NCBI RefSeq assembly: GCF_003710255.1
Contig: NZ_RHIB01000003.1
Location: 310,001 to 374,000, forward strand
Direction: 5' to 3'
DNA length: 64,000 nucleotides
Source of the DNA: Alteribacter keqinensis
Lineage (GTDB): Bacteria > Bacillota > Bacilli > Bacillales > Salisediminibacteriaceae
Shown here: positions 41,457 to 49,192 of the stretch, one piece after another
Position numbering within the stretch: the stretch's first letter is position 1
How the letters are laid out: each line of letters opens with the position of its first letter
Position numbers and translations under genes: made by a program
Notes under the pieces: generated by a model
What the model was told of the DNA's origin: nothing
Databases searched by the model: none
What the model saw: the letters and a program-made list of their open reading frames with translations, nothing else

Positions 41457-41473
41457 ATGAGCTGCCCCTTTCT

Positions 41474-41779
41474 TTACAACACATCAAAAAAGTAGTAACC
41501 GCCAAGAGCGAGTAAGGCTGCTGTGGAAGTGAACACAAAAAGCCGGTGTTTCTTGAGCAATAGCATAGATAATACAGCTGCAAGGCCAATTACCTGGACA
41601 TAGCCCGGCGGTTCCTGATTGATGAGGGCGGAAGGAAGATACAGCAGGATTATGATGGCTGCAGGGAAAAGCATCTTGAGGACGTTCTTTTTCCTCGTGT
41701 CGTCGCCTTTTTGGAAGACGAGTGCAAGAGCGGGTATGGTTACTCCGATTAAGATCAATAGGCTCATGGCGATTGGCAT
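41474..41779 (-). CDS. Small membrane protein, AzlD-like in shape
   Basis: 101 residues from ATG 41779 (AAAGGAG upstream). Three to four hydrophobic helices: MSLLILIGVTIPALALVF, MLFPAAIIILLYLPSAL, VIGLAAVLSMLLL and FTSTAALLALGGYYFF. Length and helix layout are like AzlD subunits of branched-chain amino-acid exporters, but no AzlC is nearby and the match is weak. First gene of the minus-strand trio. Confidence 0.6.
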   Translation of the reverse strand: MPIAMSLLILIGVTIPALALVFQKGDDTRKKNVLKMLFPAAIIILLYLPSALINQEPPGYVQVIGLAAVLSMLLLKKHRLFVFTSTAALLALGGYYFFDVL

Positions 41780-41852
41780 CCGGCAGGGCTCCTTTTTTAG
41801 CAGGCGTCTATTGGGGATGTACCCCGGTTCCAAATTTTGCAAACGGTAAACC

Positions 41853-41953
41853 GGTGCCTGGCCGAATGTTGTGGGATTGACAGGTAATTTCATGAACGTT
41901 TTTCGATGGAAAAGTACTACGGTTTCGACGGAATTTGGATGGTGACAGACACC
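41853..41953. repeat. Family A repeat R6, degenerate
   Basis: GGTGCCTGGCCGAATGTTG left arm lacks the TCAC part, and the right arm ends GATGGTGACAGACACC. It lies directly upstream of a promoter-like motif and the GNAT gene. Confidence 0.8.
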
Positions 41954-41959
41954 AATGGG

Positions 41960-41979
41960 ATGGATATTTATGTTAAAGT
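41960..41979 (+). promoter_or_regulatory. Shared promoter-like motif, copy 3
   Basis: ATGGATATTTATGTTAAAGT, 35 bases before the GNAT start codon and 7 bases after repeat R6. Confidence 0.6.
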
Positions 41980-42013
41980 AAATTTATTAAAATTCAAAAA
42001 GGTGGAGCGGAGT

Positions 42014-42541
42014 ATGGACAAATCAGTATACTTAGTCGGCCCGACAGTGGAGCTGGAAGAAGAGTATCTTTCTTTTTACGAAGAATGGAAAGAAAGCGGG
42101 GAGGACATGATCCCGTGGGTGATTGAAAAGGATCCGGCGGACTTTGAAGAGATGGTTCGTGATTTACATAATCAGGCGAAGGGGATCAACCTGAAAAAAG
42201 GGTGGGTGCCTGACTCCACGTTCTGGCTGGTGGACGACACTAGGCGGGTCATTGGCGCGGTGAATATCCGTCACGGCCTCACCGAATTTCTGTTAAACGG
42301 GGGCGGGCATATCGGCTACGGCATCCGCCCTTCAGAAAGACGAAAAGGACACGCGACCAGATTGTTGGCATTGAGTCTGGAAAAAACGAAGGACTTGGGG
42401 ATTCAGAATGTGCTTGTTGTCTGCGATGAAGGTAATAAAGGATCGCTCAGGACAATCGTGAAGAACGGCGGGATTCCGGACAAGGACTACATTGAAGAAG
42501 ACGGCAATGTGGTGAAGCGGTTTTGGATTCATAACGGGTGA
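42014..42541 (+). CDS. GNAT family N-acetyltransferase
   Basis: 175 residues from ATG 42014 (AAGGTGGAG upstream). GNAT core: FWLVDDTRRVIGAVNIRHGL (strand 4), HIGYGIRPSERRKGHATRLL (acetyl-CoA pyrophosphate loop RxxGxA) and VCDEGNKGSLRTIVKNGG. Relatives acetylate amines, amino acids or antibiotics; substrate unknown. The frame upstream of the start reads through repeat R6 and is not coding. Confidence 0.9.
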   Translation: MDKSVYLVGPTVELEEEYLSFYEEWKESGEDMIPWVIEKDPADFEEMVRDLHNQAKGINLKKGWVPDSTFWLVDDTRRVIGAVNIRHGLTEFLLNGGGHIGYGIRPSERRKGHATRLLALSLEKTKDLGIQNVLVVCDEGNKGSLRTIVKNGGIPDKDYIEEDGNVVKRFWIHNG

Positions 42542-42568
42542 TAAATACGGAAATGAAAGAAGGTCGCA

Positions 42569-42826
42569 ATGAGGCGTAAACATGAAAATGAATTTCGCGG
42601 ATTCGCCGTTTATATCGTTCTGTTTATTATGGTTGCTGTTGTGAACACCATTTTGTTTGTATTGAATGAGGAGAATGTGCAGGCGGCGGTCGCGGGCGTT
42701 GCGTACACTTTTTTTCTGTATATCAGCCTGAAACGAAAGATCTGGGCTGTGTATATCATAAAACTGATGGTCTGGATTCATATTATCGTACTGATGATCA
42801 TCGTCGTTGTCGTTGTACTAACGTGA
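42569..42826 (+). CDS. Small membrane protein, 85 residues
   Basis: Three hydrophobic helices (VYIVLFIMVAVVNTILFVL, AAVAGVAYTFFLYISL, IHIIVLMIIVVVVVLT) after a charged N-terminus MRRKHENEFRG. The ribosome site is AGAAGG. Unrecognised; it follows the GNAT gene by 27 bases. Confidence 0.6.
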   Translation: MRRKHENEFRGFAVYIVLFIMVAVVNTILFVLNEENVQAAVAGVAYTFFLYISLKRKIWAVYIIKLMVWIHIIVLMIIVVVVVLT

Positions 42827-42870
42827 AGAAACGAAGGTGTGTCAGAGAGCAATGAAGGAGGAGGGGCACC

Positions 42871-43368
42871 ATGATTATTCGAATAGCAAAGCAGGATGAC
42901 GCAGAAAAGCTTATCGATTTGATCCGGCAGGTTGAATCTGAAGCGGATTTTATGCTCATGGAAGCAGGGGAGAGGAACACGACCGCGGAACAGCAGCGAA
43001 AGCAGATTGAGCATCTGGAAAGACAGACAAACAGCACGATTTTGGTAGCGGAGGATGCGGGGACGCTGGCAGGCTATCTGTTCGCCATCGGCGGGAGTGC
43101 AAAGCGGACGAAGCATGCGGCTTACCTCGTAATCGGGATTTTGAAAGCATACCGCGGACAGGGAGTCGGGACGCGTCTTTTTCAAGAAGTGGAGAAGTGG
43201 GCCCGGGACAATAATGTCTCAAGGCTTGAGCTTACGGCGGTTACGGAAAATAAAGCAGGCGTGGCTTTGTATAAAAAGAGCGGGTTTGATGTTGAAGGGA
43301 TGAAGAGGCAGACTCTTTTGATTAACGGAGAGTATTATGATGAATACGTGATGGGGAAGGTGCTTTGA
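42871..43368 (+). CDS. GNAT family N-acetyltransferase
   Basis: 165 residues. IRIAKQDDAEKLIDLIRQVESE, LAGYLFAIGGS, AYLVIGILKAYRGQGVGTRLF (loop RGQGVG), LELTAVTENKAGVALYKKSGF and the final EYYDEYVMGKVL are classic RimI/L-type elements. Ribosome site AAGGAGG before ATG 42871. Substrate unknown. Confidence 0.92.
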   Translation: MIIRIAKQDDAEKLIDLIRQVESEADFMLMEAGERNTTAEQQRKQIEHLERQTNSTILVAEDAGTLAGYLFAIGGSAKRTKHAAYLVIGILKAYRGQGVGTRLFQEVEKWARDNNVSRLELTAVTENKAGVALYKKSGFDVEGMKRQTLLINGEYYDEYVMGKVL

Positions 43369-43419
43369 AAAACTTCTAAATCTAAGAAAATTGTTCTTGT
43401 AAAGTGAGTCCAAGAGGGT

Positions 43420-43665
43420 ATGATGCGTAAATCCTTTTCTATTATCGCGATTGGAATCTTCTTTTTAACGATCCTTTTGCTTGTTTTTATTCCAATGACA
43501 GGGGGAACCGGTACGGTCCTTTTGATCAGCGGCCTTGCAGTCTCACTTGTTTTTGCACTGATGAGTGAGAGAGGACCGTTAAAGCTTGTGGCTCTAAGCT
43601 TTGTGTCAGGGGTCTCCATGATTTATGTTTTGTGGATTCTATCGTTTATCGTCGGGTTGTCATAG
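43420..43665 (+). CDS. Small membrane protein, 81 residues
   Basis: Three hydrophobic helices separated by GGTGT and SERGPLK loops. Unrecognised family. GAGGG lies close to the ATG at 43420/43423. A strong terminator follows at once. Confidence 0.6.
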   Translation: MMRKSFSIIAIGIFFLTILLLVFIPMTGGTGTVLLISGLAVSLVFALMSERGPLKLVALSFVSGVSMIYVLWILSFIVGLS

Positions 43666-43667
43666 AT

Positions 43668-43708
43668 AGAGGGCATTTCTTCAAAGGAAGGAAGTGCTCT
43701 CTTTTTTT
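43668..43708 (+). terminator. Terminator
   Basis: AGAGGGCATTTCTTC pairs with GGAAGGAAGTGCTCTCT, followed by T7. Confidence 0.85.
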
Positions 43709-43740
43709 GCGATGGGACAATGGAATTTCAAACAATAAAT

Positions 43741-43760
43741 ATGGATATTTATGTTAAGGT
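43741..43760 (+). promoter_or_regulatory. Shared promoter-like motif, copy 4
   Basis: ATGGATATTTATGTTAAGGT, 59 bases before the lipoprotein start, right after a terminator, so an independent promoter is expected here. Confidence 0.65.
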
Positions 43761-43818
43761 GAGAATAATAGATTATAGAGTAGTGTAAGGAAAAATCAGG
43801 CGTAGAACGGGGGAAATT

Positions 43819-44085
43819 ATGAAGAGGTTTTTTCTTTTTGCCGTAATGGTAATGGCTTTGGCTCTCACCGGGTGCGGCGATCAGGAATTAAGTGCAGCGG
43901 AGAGTATTGAAAGCAGGATAAATGAAGACCTGGGAATCAGTCCCTACATTCCGGAGCATGACGAGTACCCCCTTGGGACGGCAGTTATAAAGTATGATTT
44001 TACGTTGGAAGGCGGGGAAGCGGTGAAGGGCGACCCGGTGAAAATAGAGGTGCCTGGCACCACCCGAATTTTGTCGGATTCATAG
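43819..44085 (+). CDS. Short lipoprotein truncated by a family A repeat
   Basis: 88 residues. MKRFFLFAVMVMALALTGC is a lipoprotein signal with lipobox LTGC. The mature part holds AAESIESRINEDLGISPYIP and EYPLGTAVIKYDFTLEGGE. The last 12 codons (from 44049) are the left arm of repeat R7, giving VPGTTRILSDS and the stop. The mature part is short for a lipoprotein and no downstream homologous coding follows, so the gene may have lost its 3' half when the repeat arrived. ATG follows CGGGGG. Confidence 0.75.
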   Translation: MKRFFLFAVMVMALALTGCGDQELSAAESIESRINEDLGISPYIPEHDEYPLGTAVIKYDFTLEGGEAVKGDPVKIEVPGTTRILSDS

Positions 44086-44157
44086 GTCTTATTTATGAAA
44101 CAATTTCAAAGGGAATAGCACTACGGTTTCGACGAAATTCGGGGAGTGACAGGCACC
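44049..44157. repeat. Family A repeat R7, complete
   Basis: GGTGCCTGGCACCACCCG left arm containing the lipoprotein stop codon, and GGGGAGTGACAGGCACC right arm. It ends 27 bases before the next gene. Confidence 0.9.
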
Positions 44158-44184
44158 GAAAACAAAACAAAGGAGGAGAGGTCC

Positions 44185-44460
44185 ATGTTCCTGAACTATC
44201 TGCCACAGGGGTTCTGGCTGTCCATTGTTGCTTTCGTGACGTTTCAGTGGGTGGCGATTCCGGTCATCGCCCATCTGAGTACGAGCGCCGCCGGAGTGAT
44301 GATGGGGATTCTGTTCATTATTTCCGTAATTTATCCGCTCTATCTGTTGTTTATGCTTTTGTATCTGAGTCAGGTGAAAAAGCTGAACGGAGAACAGCTC
44401 ATGATCGCGGCCGTTTTTCTCCTCATCCCACTCTTTGCCTACATACCGCTTGTGGCGTAA
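44185..44460 (+). CDS. Small membrane protein, 91 residues
   Basis: ATG 44185 follows AAAGGAGGAG. Three hydrophobic helices (FWLSIVAFVTFQWVAIPVI, GVMMGILFIISVIYPLYLLF, LMIAAVFLLIPLFAYIPLV). Unrecognised. First of a run of four small membrane-protein genes on the plus strand. Confidence 0.65.
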   Translation: MFLNYLPQGFWLSIVAFVTFQWVAIPVIAHLSTSAAGVMMGILFIISVIYPLYLLFMLLYLSQVKKLNGEQLMIAAVFLLIPLFAYIPLVA

Positions 44461-44479
44461 ACATGAAGGAGGAACGAGG

Positions 44480-44674
44480 GTGACGTTTTTTATCATTGGA
44501 TTTGTGCTGTTTCTCTCAGGAATCCGGGTCTCCACCCTCATGACCACGACGTGGGTTGCCGTTGGAACAATGATGGCTGTCGGCGGTGGCTGGATGATGG
44601 GGAGTTCATTGCCTCGAAAAGGAAAAAGAAAGGAAAGGGGAGGTTTAGCGTGTTGTCTGTTTACGGAAAAGTGA
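44480..44674 (+). CDS. Small membrane protein, 64 residues
   Basis: GTG 44480 follows GGAGGAACGAGG. Two hydrophobic helices (FFIIGFVLFLSGIRV and TWVAVGTMMAVGGGWMMG) and a basic tail PRKGKRKERGG. Overlaps the next gene by 25 bases. Unrecognised. Confidence 0.6.
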   Translation: MTFFIIGFVLFLSGIRVSTLMTTTWVAVGTMMAVGGGWMMGSSLPRKGKRKERGGLACCLFTEK

Positions 44675-44856
44675 GTCTTATATCAAGTATTCTCTTTTTT
44701 GCTGCCGGGTTAATCGGGCTCATCTTGGAGCTTCGGGCGGGAGACTTTGTTTTTTATTCCTCCTGGGGCGTCTTTTATCTCATTCTTGGACTCACGTTTC
44801 TATTATTTACGTTAAGCAATAGAGCTTACATGAAAGAAAGAAGGAACGATAACTGA
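44650..44856 (+). CDS. Small membrane protein, 68 residues
   Basis: GTG 44650 follows GGGGAGG. Two hydrophobic helices (LISSILFFAAGLIGLIL and FYLILGLTFLLFTL) with a charged end YMKERRNDN. Unrecognised. The overlap with the previous gene suggests coupled translation. Confidence 0.6.
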   Translation: MLSVYGKVSLISSILFFAAGLIGLILELRAGDFVFYSSWGVFYLILGLTFLLFTLSNRAYMKERRNDN

Positions 44857-44960
44857 CTTCAGGTGCCGGCCAAAAATCCCCCTGGCACTTGCCCGCTTTA
44901 TGGAAAAAGGATGTTACCCCCAATAGAAAGAAAATTGTGAATGGGGTAAGGGGAATTGAT

Positions 44961-45212
44961 ATGAGGAAGAAGTCATTTTGGGGACCTGTGTTTGCCGGTG
45001 TGCTGTTAGGGATTTTTGTCCCGAGAATTCTGGGGCGATTCGGAGTGCCCCATTACGGTGATCTTTTAAACTATTTATTTGGCGAAACTGGTGAGGCGGG
45101 CATTTGGAACGGACTTATATTTCCATTGCTGTTTACGTTAATGATTATAGGGCTGATTATTTTGGGTCTGAATAGGTTAAAGAAAAGAAGCGTGAAGGAT
45201 TCGTCTGAGTAG
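44961..45212 (+). CDS. Small membrane protein, 83 residues
   Basis: ATG 44961 follows AAGGGG. A basic N-terminus (MRKKSFWG), two hydrophobic segments (PVFAGVLLGIFVPRIL and LIFPLLFTLMIIGLIILGL) and a basic tail. Unrecognised. Confidence 0.6.
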   Translation: MRKKSFWGPVFAGVLLGIFVPRILGRFGVPHYGDLLNYLFGETGEAGIWNGLIFPLLFTLMIIGLIILGLNRLKKRSVKDSSE

Positions 45213-45322
45213 TAGAAGATACATAACAGACAGGGGATATTCCGAATTCAAGCCCGGCACTGGGTTTTCATATTAACAGAAAGCATGGATAACCTCCGTG
45301 CAGATAAATGGGGGCTGATGTG

Positions 45323-45865
45323 ATGGAGAACAAACACGGTAAAAGTGAGTGGCCGGCATGGGCGACTGAAACGGTTGAAATCGCAGAACCGGATGCCCGC
45401 TGGCTGAAAAAAGGATCGGAAGAAAAAGAAAGGCTGACGGGTTTGCTTTCGCCCCTTGTTGTTTTGCAGGTGGAGCATATCGGAAGTACCTCGATCCCGG
45501 ATTTACCTGCAAAGCCGATTATCGATCTGATGGGAAAGGTCCATTCATTTGACGCGATAGAGGACATTTTATCTTTACTTGAACCAGAGAATTGGCATTA
45601 CGTTCCGCCTCATTTGGACAACCGGCCGTGGCGGCGGTTTTTTGTAAAAGTAAAGAACAATAAGCGTGTGGCTCATCTTCATCTGATTAGAGAAGGTGAT
45701 CAGAGGTGGACGAATCAAATTCAATTCCGGGACAGGCTGATAGAAGATGGAGAACTTGCGAAGGAATACGGAGAATTAAAAGTAAAGCTTTCGCAGCAGT
45801 ATGCGGATGATCGGGAAAAGTATACGGATGCGAAGGGAGCGTTTGTTGCGAGAGTTTTGTCTTAG
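45323..45865 (+). CDS. GrpB family protein (predicted nucleotidyltransferase fold)
   Basis: 180 residues from ATG 45323. VLQVEHIGSTSIPDLPAKPIIDLM is the GrpB hallmark (HxGSTSVPxxxAKPIIDI), related to the nucleotidyltransferase GS...D motif. HLHLIREG and WTNQIQFRDRL in the second half are also characteristic. Proteins of this type are uncharacterised. The stop codon TAG is followed at once by a half copy of the family A repeat and then a strong terminator. Confidence 0.92.
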   Translation: MENKHGKSEWPAWATETVEIAEPDARWLKKGSEEKERLTGLLSPLVVLQVEHIGSTSIPDLPAKPIIDLMGKVHSFDAIEDILSLLEPENWHYVPPHLDNRPWRRFFVKVKNNKRVAHLHLIREGDQRWTNQIQFRDRLIEDGELAKEYGELKVKLSQQYADDREKYTDAKGAFVARVLS

Positions 45866-45866
45866 T

Positions 45867-45907
45867 AGTGCCTGTCACCACCCGGAATATGTAGGAATCG
45901 TAGGTCT
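45867..45907. repeat. Family A repeat R8, left arm only
   Basis: AGTGCCTGTCACCACCCGG, then AATATGTAGGAATCGTAGGTC. It begins 1 base after the GrpB stop. Confidence 0.85.
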
Positions 45908-45917
45908 TTTCCATAAC

Positions 45918-45951
45918 AAAGAGGGCGGCTCATCCTGGGCCGCCCTCTTTG
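45918..45951. terminator. Bidirectional terminator
   Basis: AAAGAGGGCGGC pairs with GCCGCCCTCTTT between convergent genes. Confidence 0.92.
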
Positions 45952-45958
45952 TTTCTAT

Positions 45959-46603
45959 CTATTCATTCTTCAGTTTTACATTCACGTCTTTAGCTTCTTC
46001 CGTCTTCACTTTGATGTCGTATGTACCGGGTTCCCCGTGAAACTCGATGTTTCCGCCCCACGAGGAAAGTATGGTTTTCTCCCAGATGATGCGTCCGCCT
46101 CTCTCAACATAGAGGGTCATACTTCCTTCGCCCACGGAAGCCTGATAAGGAATGACCACCACCCCCTCGGTGCTTACGTCGAAAACCGCCACCTGATAGT
46201 TTCCTTTGAGGCTGCCGACCGAAAGCTGATAACCTTCCGATGTTGCTGTCCTGGTGGCATTGACTGCTACATTGTCAGCAAAAAAGAACGTGGTTGCGGT
46301 TATACCGATAATCAAAACTGCAATCACACTGCCGCCGGCAACAAGCATTTTTTTGCTCCATTTTTTCGTTAAGATGGCGCTGTTCAAATAGTAGACAACC
46401 CGGAACAGTACAGGGTACAACACCGCAAAGGCAAGGACAGAGATCCAGCTTACCGGCATCGCAACGGCAAAAGGCAGCATAAGCATATAATAGCCAACAA
46501 AAAACCACCAGACGATCCCAAGAAACCGGTTCTCCCTGTTTCTCCGGCCGAAAATGAATTCCAAGACCCGCATTCTTCGATTCCCCCAATTATTTACTTC
46601 CAT
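45959..46603 (-). CDS. Hypothetical membrane protein with C-terminal extracytoplasmic domain
   Basis: Up to 214 residues. Hydrophobic segments at ~28-48, ~50-72 and ~87-108 are followed by an ~105-residue beta-rich outside domain: YQLSVGSLKGNYQVAVFDVS, EGSMTLYVERGGRIIWEKTI and FHGEPGTYDIKVKTEE, an arrangement like a lectin or sandwich fold. No family named. ATG 46603 (GGTGG upstream) or ATG 46573 (GGGGG upstream) may be the start. Confidence 0.7.
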   Translation of the reverse strand: MEVNNWGNRRMRVLEFIFGRRNRENRFLGIVWWFFVGYYMLMLPFAVAMPVSWISVLAFAVLYPVLFRVVYYLNSAILTKKWSKKMLVAGGSVIAVLIIGITATTFFFADNVAVNATRTATSEGYQLSVGSLKGNYQVAVFDVSTEGVVVIPYQASVGEGSMTLYVERGGRIIWEKTILSSWGGNIEFHGEPGTYDIKVKTEEAKDVNVKLKNE

Positions 46604-46622
46604 AGGAGTATACCACCATTGG

Positions 46623-46730
46623 GGTGCCTGCCACTCCTCGAACTTTGTCGGATTCGTAGGTCTTTTTTATATAGAAGATTCGATGGAATAGACCCATGCT
46701 TTCGTCAAATTTCGGGTGGTGACAGGCACC
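46623..46730. repeat. Family A repeat R9, complete
   Basis: GGTGCCTGCCACTCCTCG left arm and GGGTGGTGACAGGCACC right arm, between the start of a minus-strand gene and a plus-strand GNAT gene. Confidence 0.9.
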
Positions 46731-46827
46731 GCTTTAATGTGGATACGCCGGAATAGATTAGAAAGTCCCGATACAGGGTATGGAAAAAGTAGAGAGATTG
46801 AATCAGGACTAAGGGGGCATTCCAACT

Positions 46828-47364
46828 ATGTACAAAAAAAATCTGGAAAAACTCGAACATTTGAAAGCGGCCTTAGAAAACAACCGCTACTACCAACAGC
46901 CTGTGATTCACCACACCGCCAAGAAGGAACCGGTACTATTGTCTGTATTCACAAGCAGTCACAGCACCGTTTTTTATCTGTTTACACTAACAGGAAAAGA
47001 CTACTACCAGCGCCATCAGATGACTGTCCGAATCCGGGGCAACACCCTCTATATCATCAAGATGGAATTCCTGAACGATGACCAGTACAGAAAAGGATAC
47101 GGTTGTCTTCTTCTGGAAATTGCCGAAGAATATGCCAGGGAGTACGAAATAAAGAAAATCGTCAGTCATTTTTCCTCGGAAGACATTCACAATTACAACC
47201 GGAACGTGGCGTTCTATAAGAAAAATGACTTCAGCGTTTACGGACTTGAAGCGGTAAAGAAAATAAAGATACATAAGGGAAACGGCAGTGCTGAGGTGAA
47301 AAATCCAGCGTCTGTCTCCATGATGGAAGAAAGCAAGGAAATAAAAGAGGTACCAGCAGACTGA
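46828..47364 (+). CDS. GNAT-like protein
   Basis: 178 residues. A GNAT core occupies residues ~60-150: TVRIRGNTLYIIKMEFLNDDQYR, KGYGCLLLEIAEEYAREYEIKKIV and NYNRNVAFYKKNDFSVYG. The acetyl-CoA loop is weaker than usual (RKGYGCLL for RxxGxG). The last ~35 residues are hydrophilic and extra. ATG 46828 follows AAGGGGG. Substrate unknown. Confidence 0.8.
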   Translation: MYKKNLEKLEHLKAALENNRYYQQPVIHHTAKKEPVLLSVFTSSHSTVFYLFTLTGKDYYQRHQMTVRIRGNTLYIIKMEFLNDDQYRKGYGCLLLEIAEEYAREYEIKKIVSHFSSEDIHNYNRNVAFYKKNDFSVYGLEAVKKIKIHKGNGSAEVKNPASVSMMEESKEIKEVPAD

Positions 47365-47382
47365 AAGGGCTCCCGCCAAACG

Positions 47383-47417
47383 GAAACGCATTGATTAGAG
47401 ATCACATGCGTTTTTTT
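47383..47417 (+). terminator. Terminator after the GNAT gene
   Basis: AAACGCATTGAT pairs with ATCACATGCGTTT, followed by T run. Confidence 0.65.
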
Positions 47418-47423
47418 GCTGTT

Positions 47424-47443
47424 ATGGATAAATATGTTAATGT
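47424..47443 (+). promoter_or_regulatory. Shared promoter-like motif, copy 5
   Basis: ATGGATAAATATGTTAATGT, 34 bases before the start of a 27-residue membrane peptide gene. Confidence 0.6.
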
Positions 47444-47476
47444 GAATATAAAACAGATTATGATTGAGGTGGCAGT

Positions 47477-47560
47477 ATGGGGAGCATAACGGATTACCTG
47501 TTTATCATATTTATGTATATTTTCGTTATAGGGCTTCTTATGAAACCGCAGCCTACATAG
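47477..47560 (+). CDS. Very small membrane peptide, 27 residues
   Basis: ATG 47477 follows GAGGTGG at good spacing. The peptide MGSITDYLFIIFMYIFVIGL plus LMKPQPT is one hydrophobic helix with a short polar tail, like many single-pass small membrane proteins or short type I toxins. It has its own promoter-like motif (47424). Family unknown; it is too short for motif-based naming. Confidence 0.5.
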   Translation: MGSITDYLFIIFMYIFVIGLLMKPQPT

Positions 47561-47855
47561 GTGAACGTATTGGTTTCTATCGGATGATTCAAGTTTTCGT
47601 CAGGTTATTCATAAAGAATCAGTGAGATCTTCTCAGGCGCCCTGACAGGCGTAAACAAGTCATTCACAAAAAAGCACATGGGATTTCACACAGAAAATTC
47701 CATGTGCTTGTTAGGTTTCTACACCTTACCGAGGTTCATATTTCCACTTAAGGAGAAACGAGAGCGTTAAAATAGTTATGCTAAAATAAATGGGGAAGCA
47801 ACAGAATGTGATGCAAACGTTAAGTAAAGTTAAAACAACTCAGGAGGAAACGAAT
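47561..47855. other. Intergenic stretch with a terminator hairpin
   Basis: Holds AAGCACATGG paired with CCATGTGCTT at 47672-47713 (terminator-like, with an imperfect inner stem). Nothing else recognised up to the DUF4256 gene. Confidence 0.5.
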
Positions 47856-48422
47856 ATGCCAAAGGTAAATACGGATCTGTCAGTGGAACAACGTGAAGAA
47901 TTACTCAGAGAATTGAAAACCCGTTTTGAGAAAAACGGGAATCGCCATGAAGGGATTGAGTGGGCTCAAGTCCAGGCAAAGCTGGAAGCGGATCCGGAAA
48001 AACTGTGGTCCCTGAGTGAAATGGAAAGAACCGGCGGCGAACCGGATGTGGTTGGTCATGATAAAGAGACGGACGAGTACATTTTTTATGACTGTTCAAA
48101 GGAAAGTCCCAAAGGCCGCAGAAGTGTCTGTTACGACCGTGAAGCGCTGGAGTCAAGGAAAAAACATAAACCGGAAAACAGCGTGATGGATATGGCGGCT
48201 GCCATGGGCATTGACCTTTTAACGGAAGAAGAATACCGGGAGCTCCAGAAACTTGGGGATTTTGATACGAAAACATCGAGCTGGGTTAAAACACCTGCTG
48301 ATATCAGAAAACGTGGCGGGGCTCTCTTTTGTGACCGTCGCTACAACACTGTGTTTGTGTACCACAACGGCGCAGATTCCTACTATGCAGCCAGGGGTTT
48401 CCGTGGCTCGCTGAGGGTTTAA
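47856..48422 (+). CDS. DUF4256 family protein
   Basis: 188 residues from ATG 47856 (AGGAGG upstream). LLRELKTRFEKNGNRHEGIEW, SLSEMERTGGEPDVVGHDKE, YIFYDCSKESPKGRRSVCYD and GIDLLTEEEYRELQKLGDFD are the conserved stretches of DUF4256. Function unknown. Soluble. Its stop is 2 bases before repeat R10. Confidence 0.92.
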   Translation: MPKVNTDLSVEQREELLRELKTRFEKNGNRHEGIEWAQVQAKLEADPEKLWSLSEMERTGGEPDVVGHDKETDEYIFYDCSKESPKGRRSVCYDREALESRKKHKPENSVMDMAAAMGIDLLTEEEYRELQKLGDFDTKTSSWVKTPADIRKRGGALFCDRRYNTVFVYHNGADSYYAARGFRGSLRV

Positions 48423-48424
48423 GC

Positions 48425-48534
48425 GGTGCCTGTCACCACCCGGGTTCTGTCGAAACGATGGGTCATTTTTGCCTCTTTATTGTTGCAGGAAACAGCCCTG
48501 CTGATTAGACAAAAACCGGGGAGTGACAGGCACC
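48425..48534. repeat. Family A repeat R10, complete, near-identical to R11
   Basis: GGTGCCTGTCACCACCCGG left arm and CGGGGAGTGACAGGCACC right arm, with a middle shared with R11 (two differences over ~110 bases). Confidence 0.92.
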
Positions 48535-48538
48535 CCCT

Positions 48539-49159
48539 TTATCGAAACTCACTCGTCAGCACATACACAATGTCATAGTCTCCAAAAACATCTTCATAAG
48601 CCTCAGGATCGTCATAAAAACTGGCAGGCAGGGAACTCATCGCGTCCTCAGAAGAATACGCGATCGTTGCCAGAACCATGTCACCTTTGATGGGAACTTC
48701 CGGCTCCAGGTGGGTTTCCGAGATTTTCGCCATACCCTCTGATCCGTCCCGCAAGATCGTTTCCACGGTCTGGTGTGTTCCAATTGAATCACCGCTGGAC
48801 ACGCTCGTCGTGAACAAGGCATCCTCCTGGTTGATCAGACGCGAGGCCGTAAACACAATCGATCCCTCTCCATCCACCAGAGCTGAAAGTGCGCTCACAT
48901 GATGATCCACCAGAGCGCCGAACTCATACTTCACCATCCGGACCGTCACCTCACTGTATGTCTCGTCCACATCAAAATCAAACACAAAGGCATCCTCCGA
49001 CCCGGACAGAATCGCCTCTTCCCGGTCTGTTAGTGATGCTTCCGTTAACTTCGCTTCTGTTAGCGCTCCTTCTGGCGCAGTGTTTCCCCCGGAATCAACC
49101 GAGCAGGCCCCAAGCACAGTCGCACCAATTATACCCACAATAACCATATATTTTTTCAT
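48539..49159 (-). CDS. Hypothetical lipoprotein, 206 residues
   Basis: MKKYMVIVGIIGATVLGAC is a lipoprotein signal with lipobox LGAC. The mature protein is acidic: FVFDFDVDETYSEVTVRMVKYEFG, ALVDGEGSIVFTASRL and MVLATIAYSSEDAMSSLP suggest a beta-rich domain. Not assigned to a family. ATG 49159 is preferred over GTG 49168 for ribosome-site spacing. The gene lies exactly between two near-identical direct repeats (R10, R11) and has the shared promoter-like motif 34-53 bases upstream. Confidence 0.75.
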   Translation of the reverse strand: MKKYMVIVGIIGATVLGACSVDSGGNTAPEGALTEAKLTEASLTDREEAILSGSEDAFVFDFDVDETYSEVTVRMVKYEFGALVDHHVSALSALVDGEGSIVFTASRLINQEDALFTTSVSSGDSIGTHQTVETILRDGSEGMAKISETHLEPEVPIKGDMVLATIAYSSEDAMSSLPASFYDDPEAYEDVFGDYDIVYVLTSEFR

Positions 49160-49192
49160 CGACCTCACCTTTCCAAAAAGAAACCTACAGTC

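Noticed and set aside
41474-41779. Confident AzlD assignment
   Set aside because: Length and helix pattern fit, but there is no AzlC partner and no diagnostic motif, so only a shape comparison is given.
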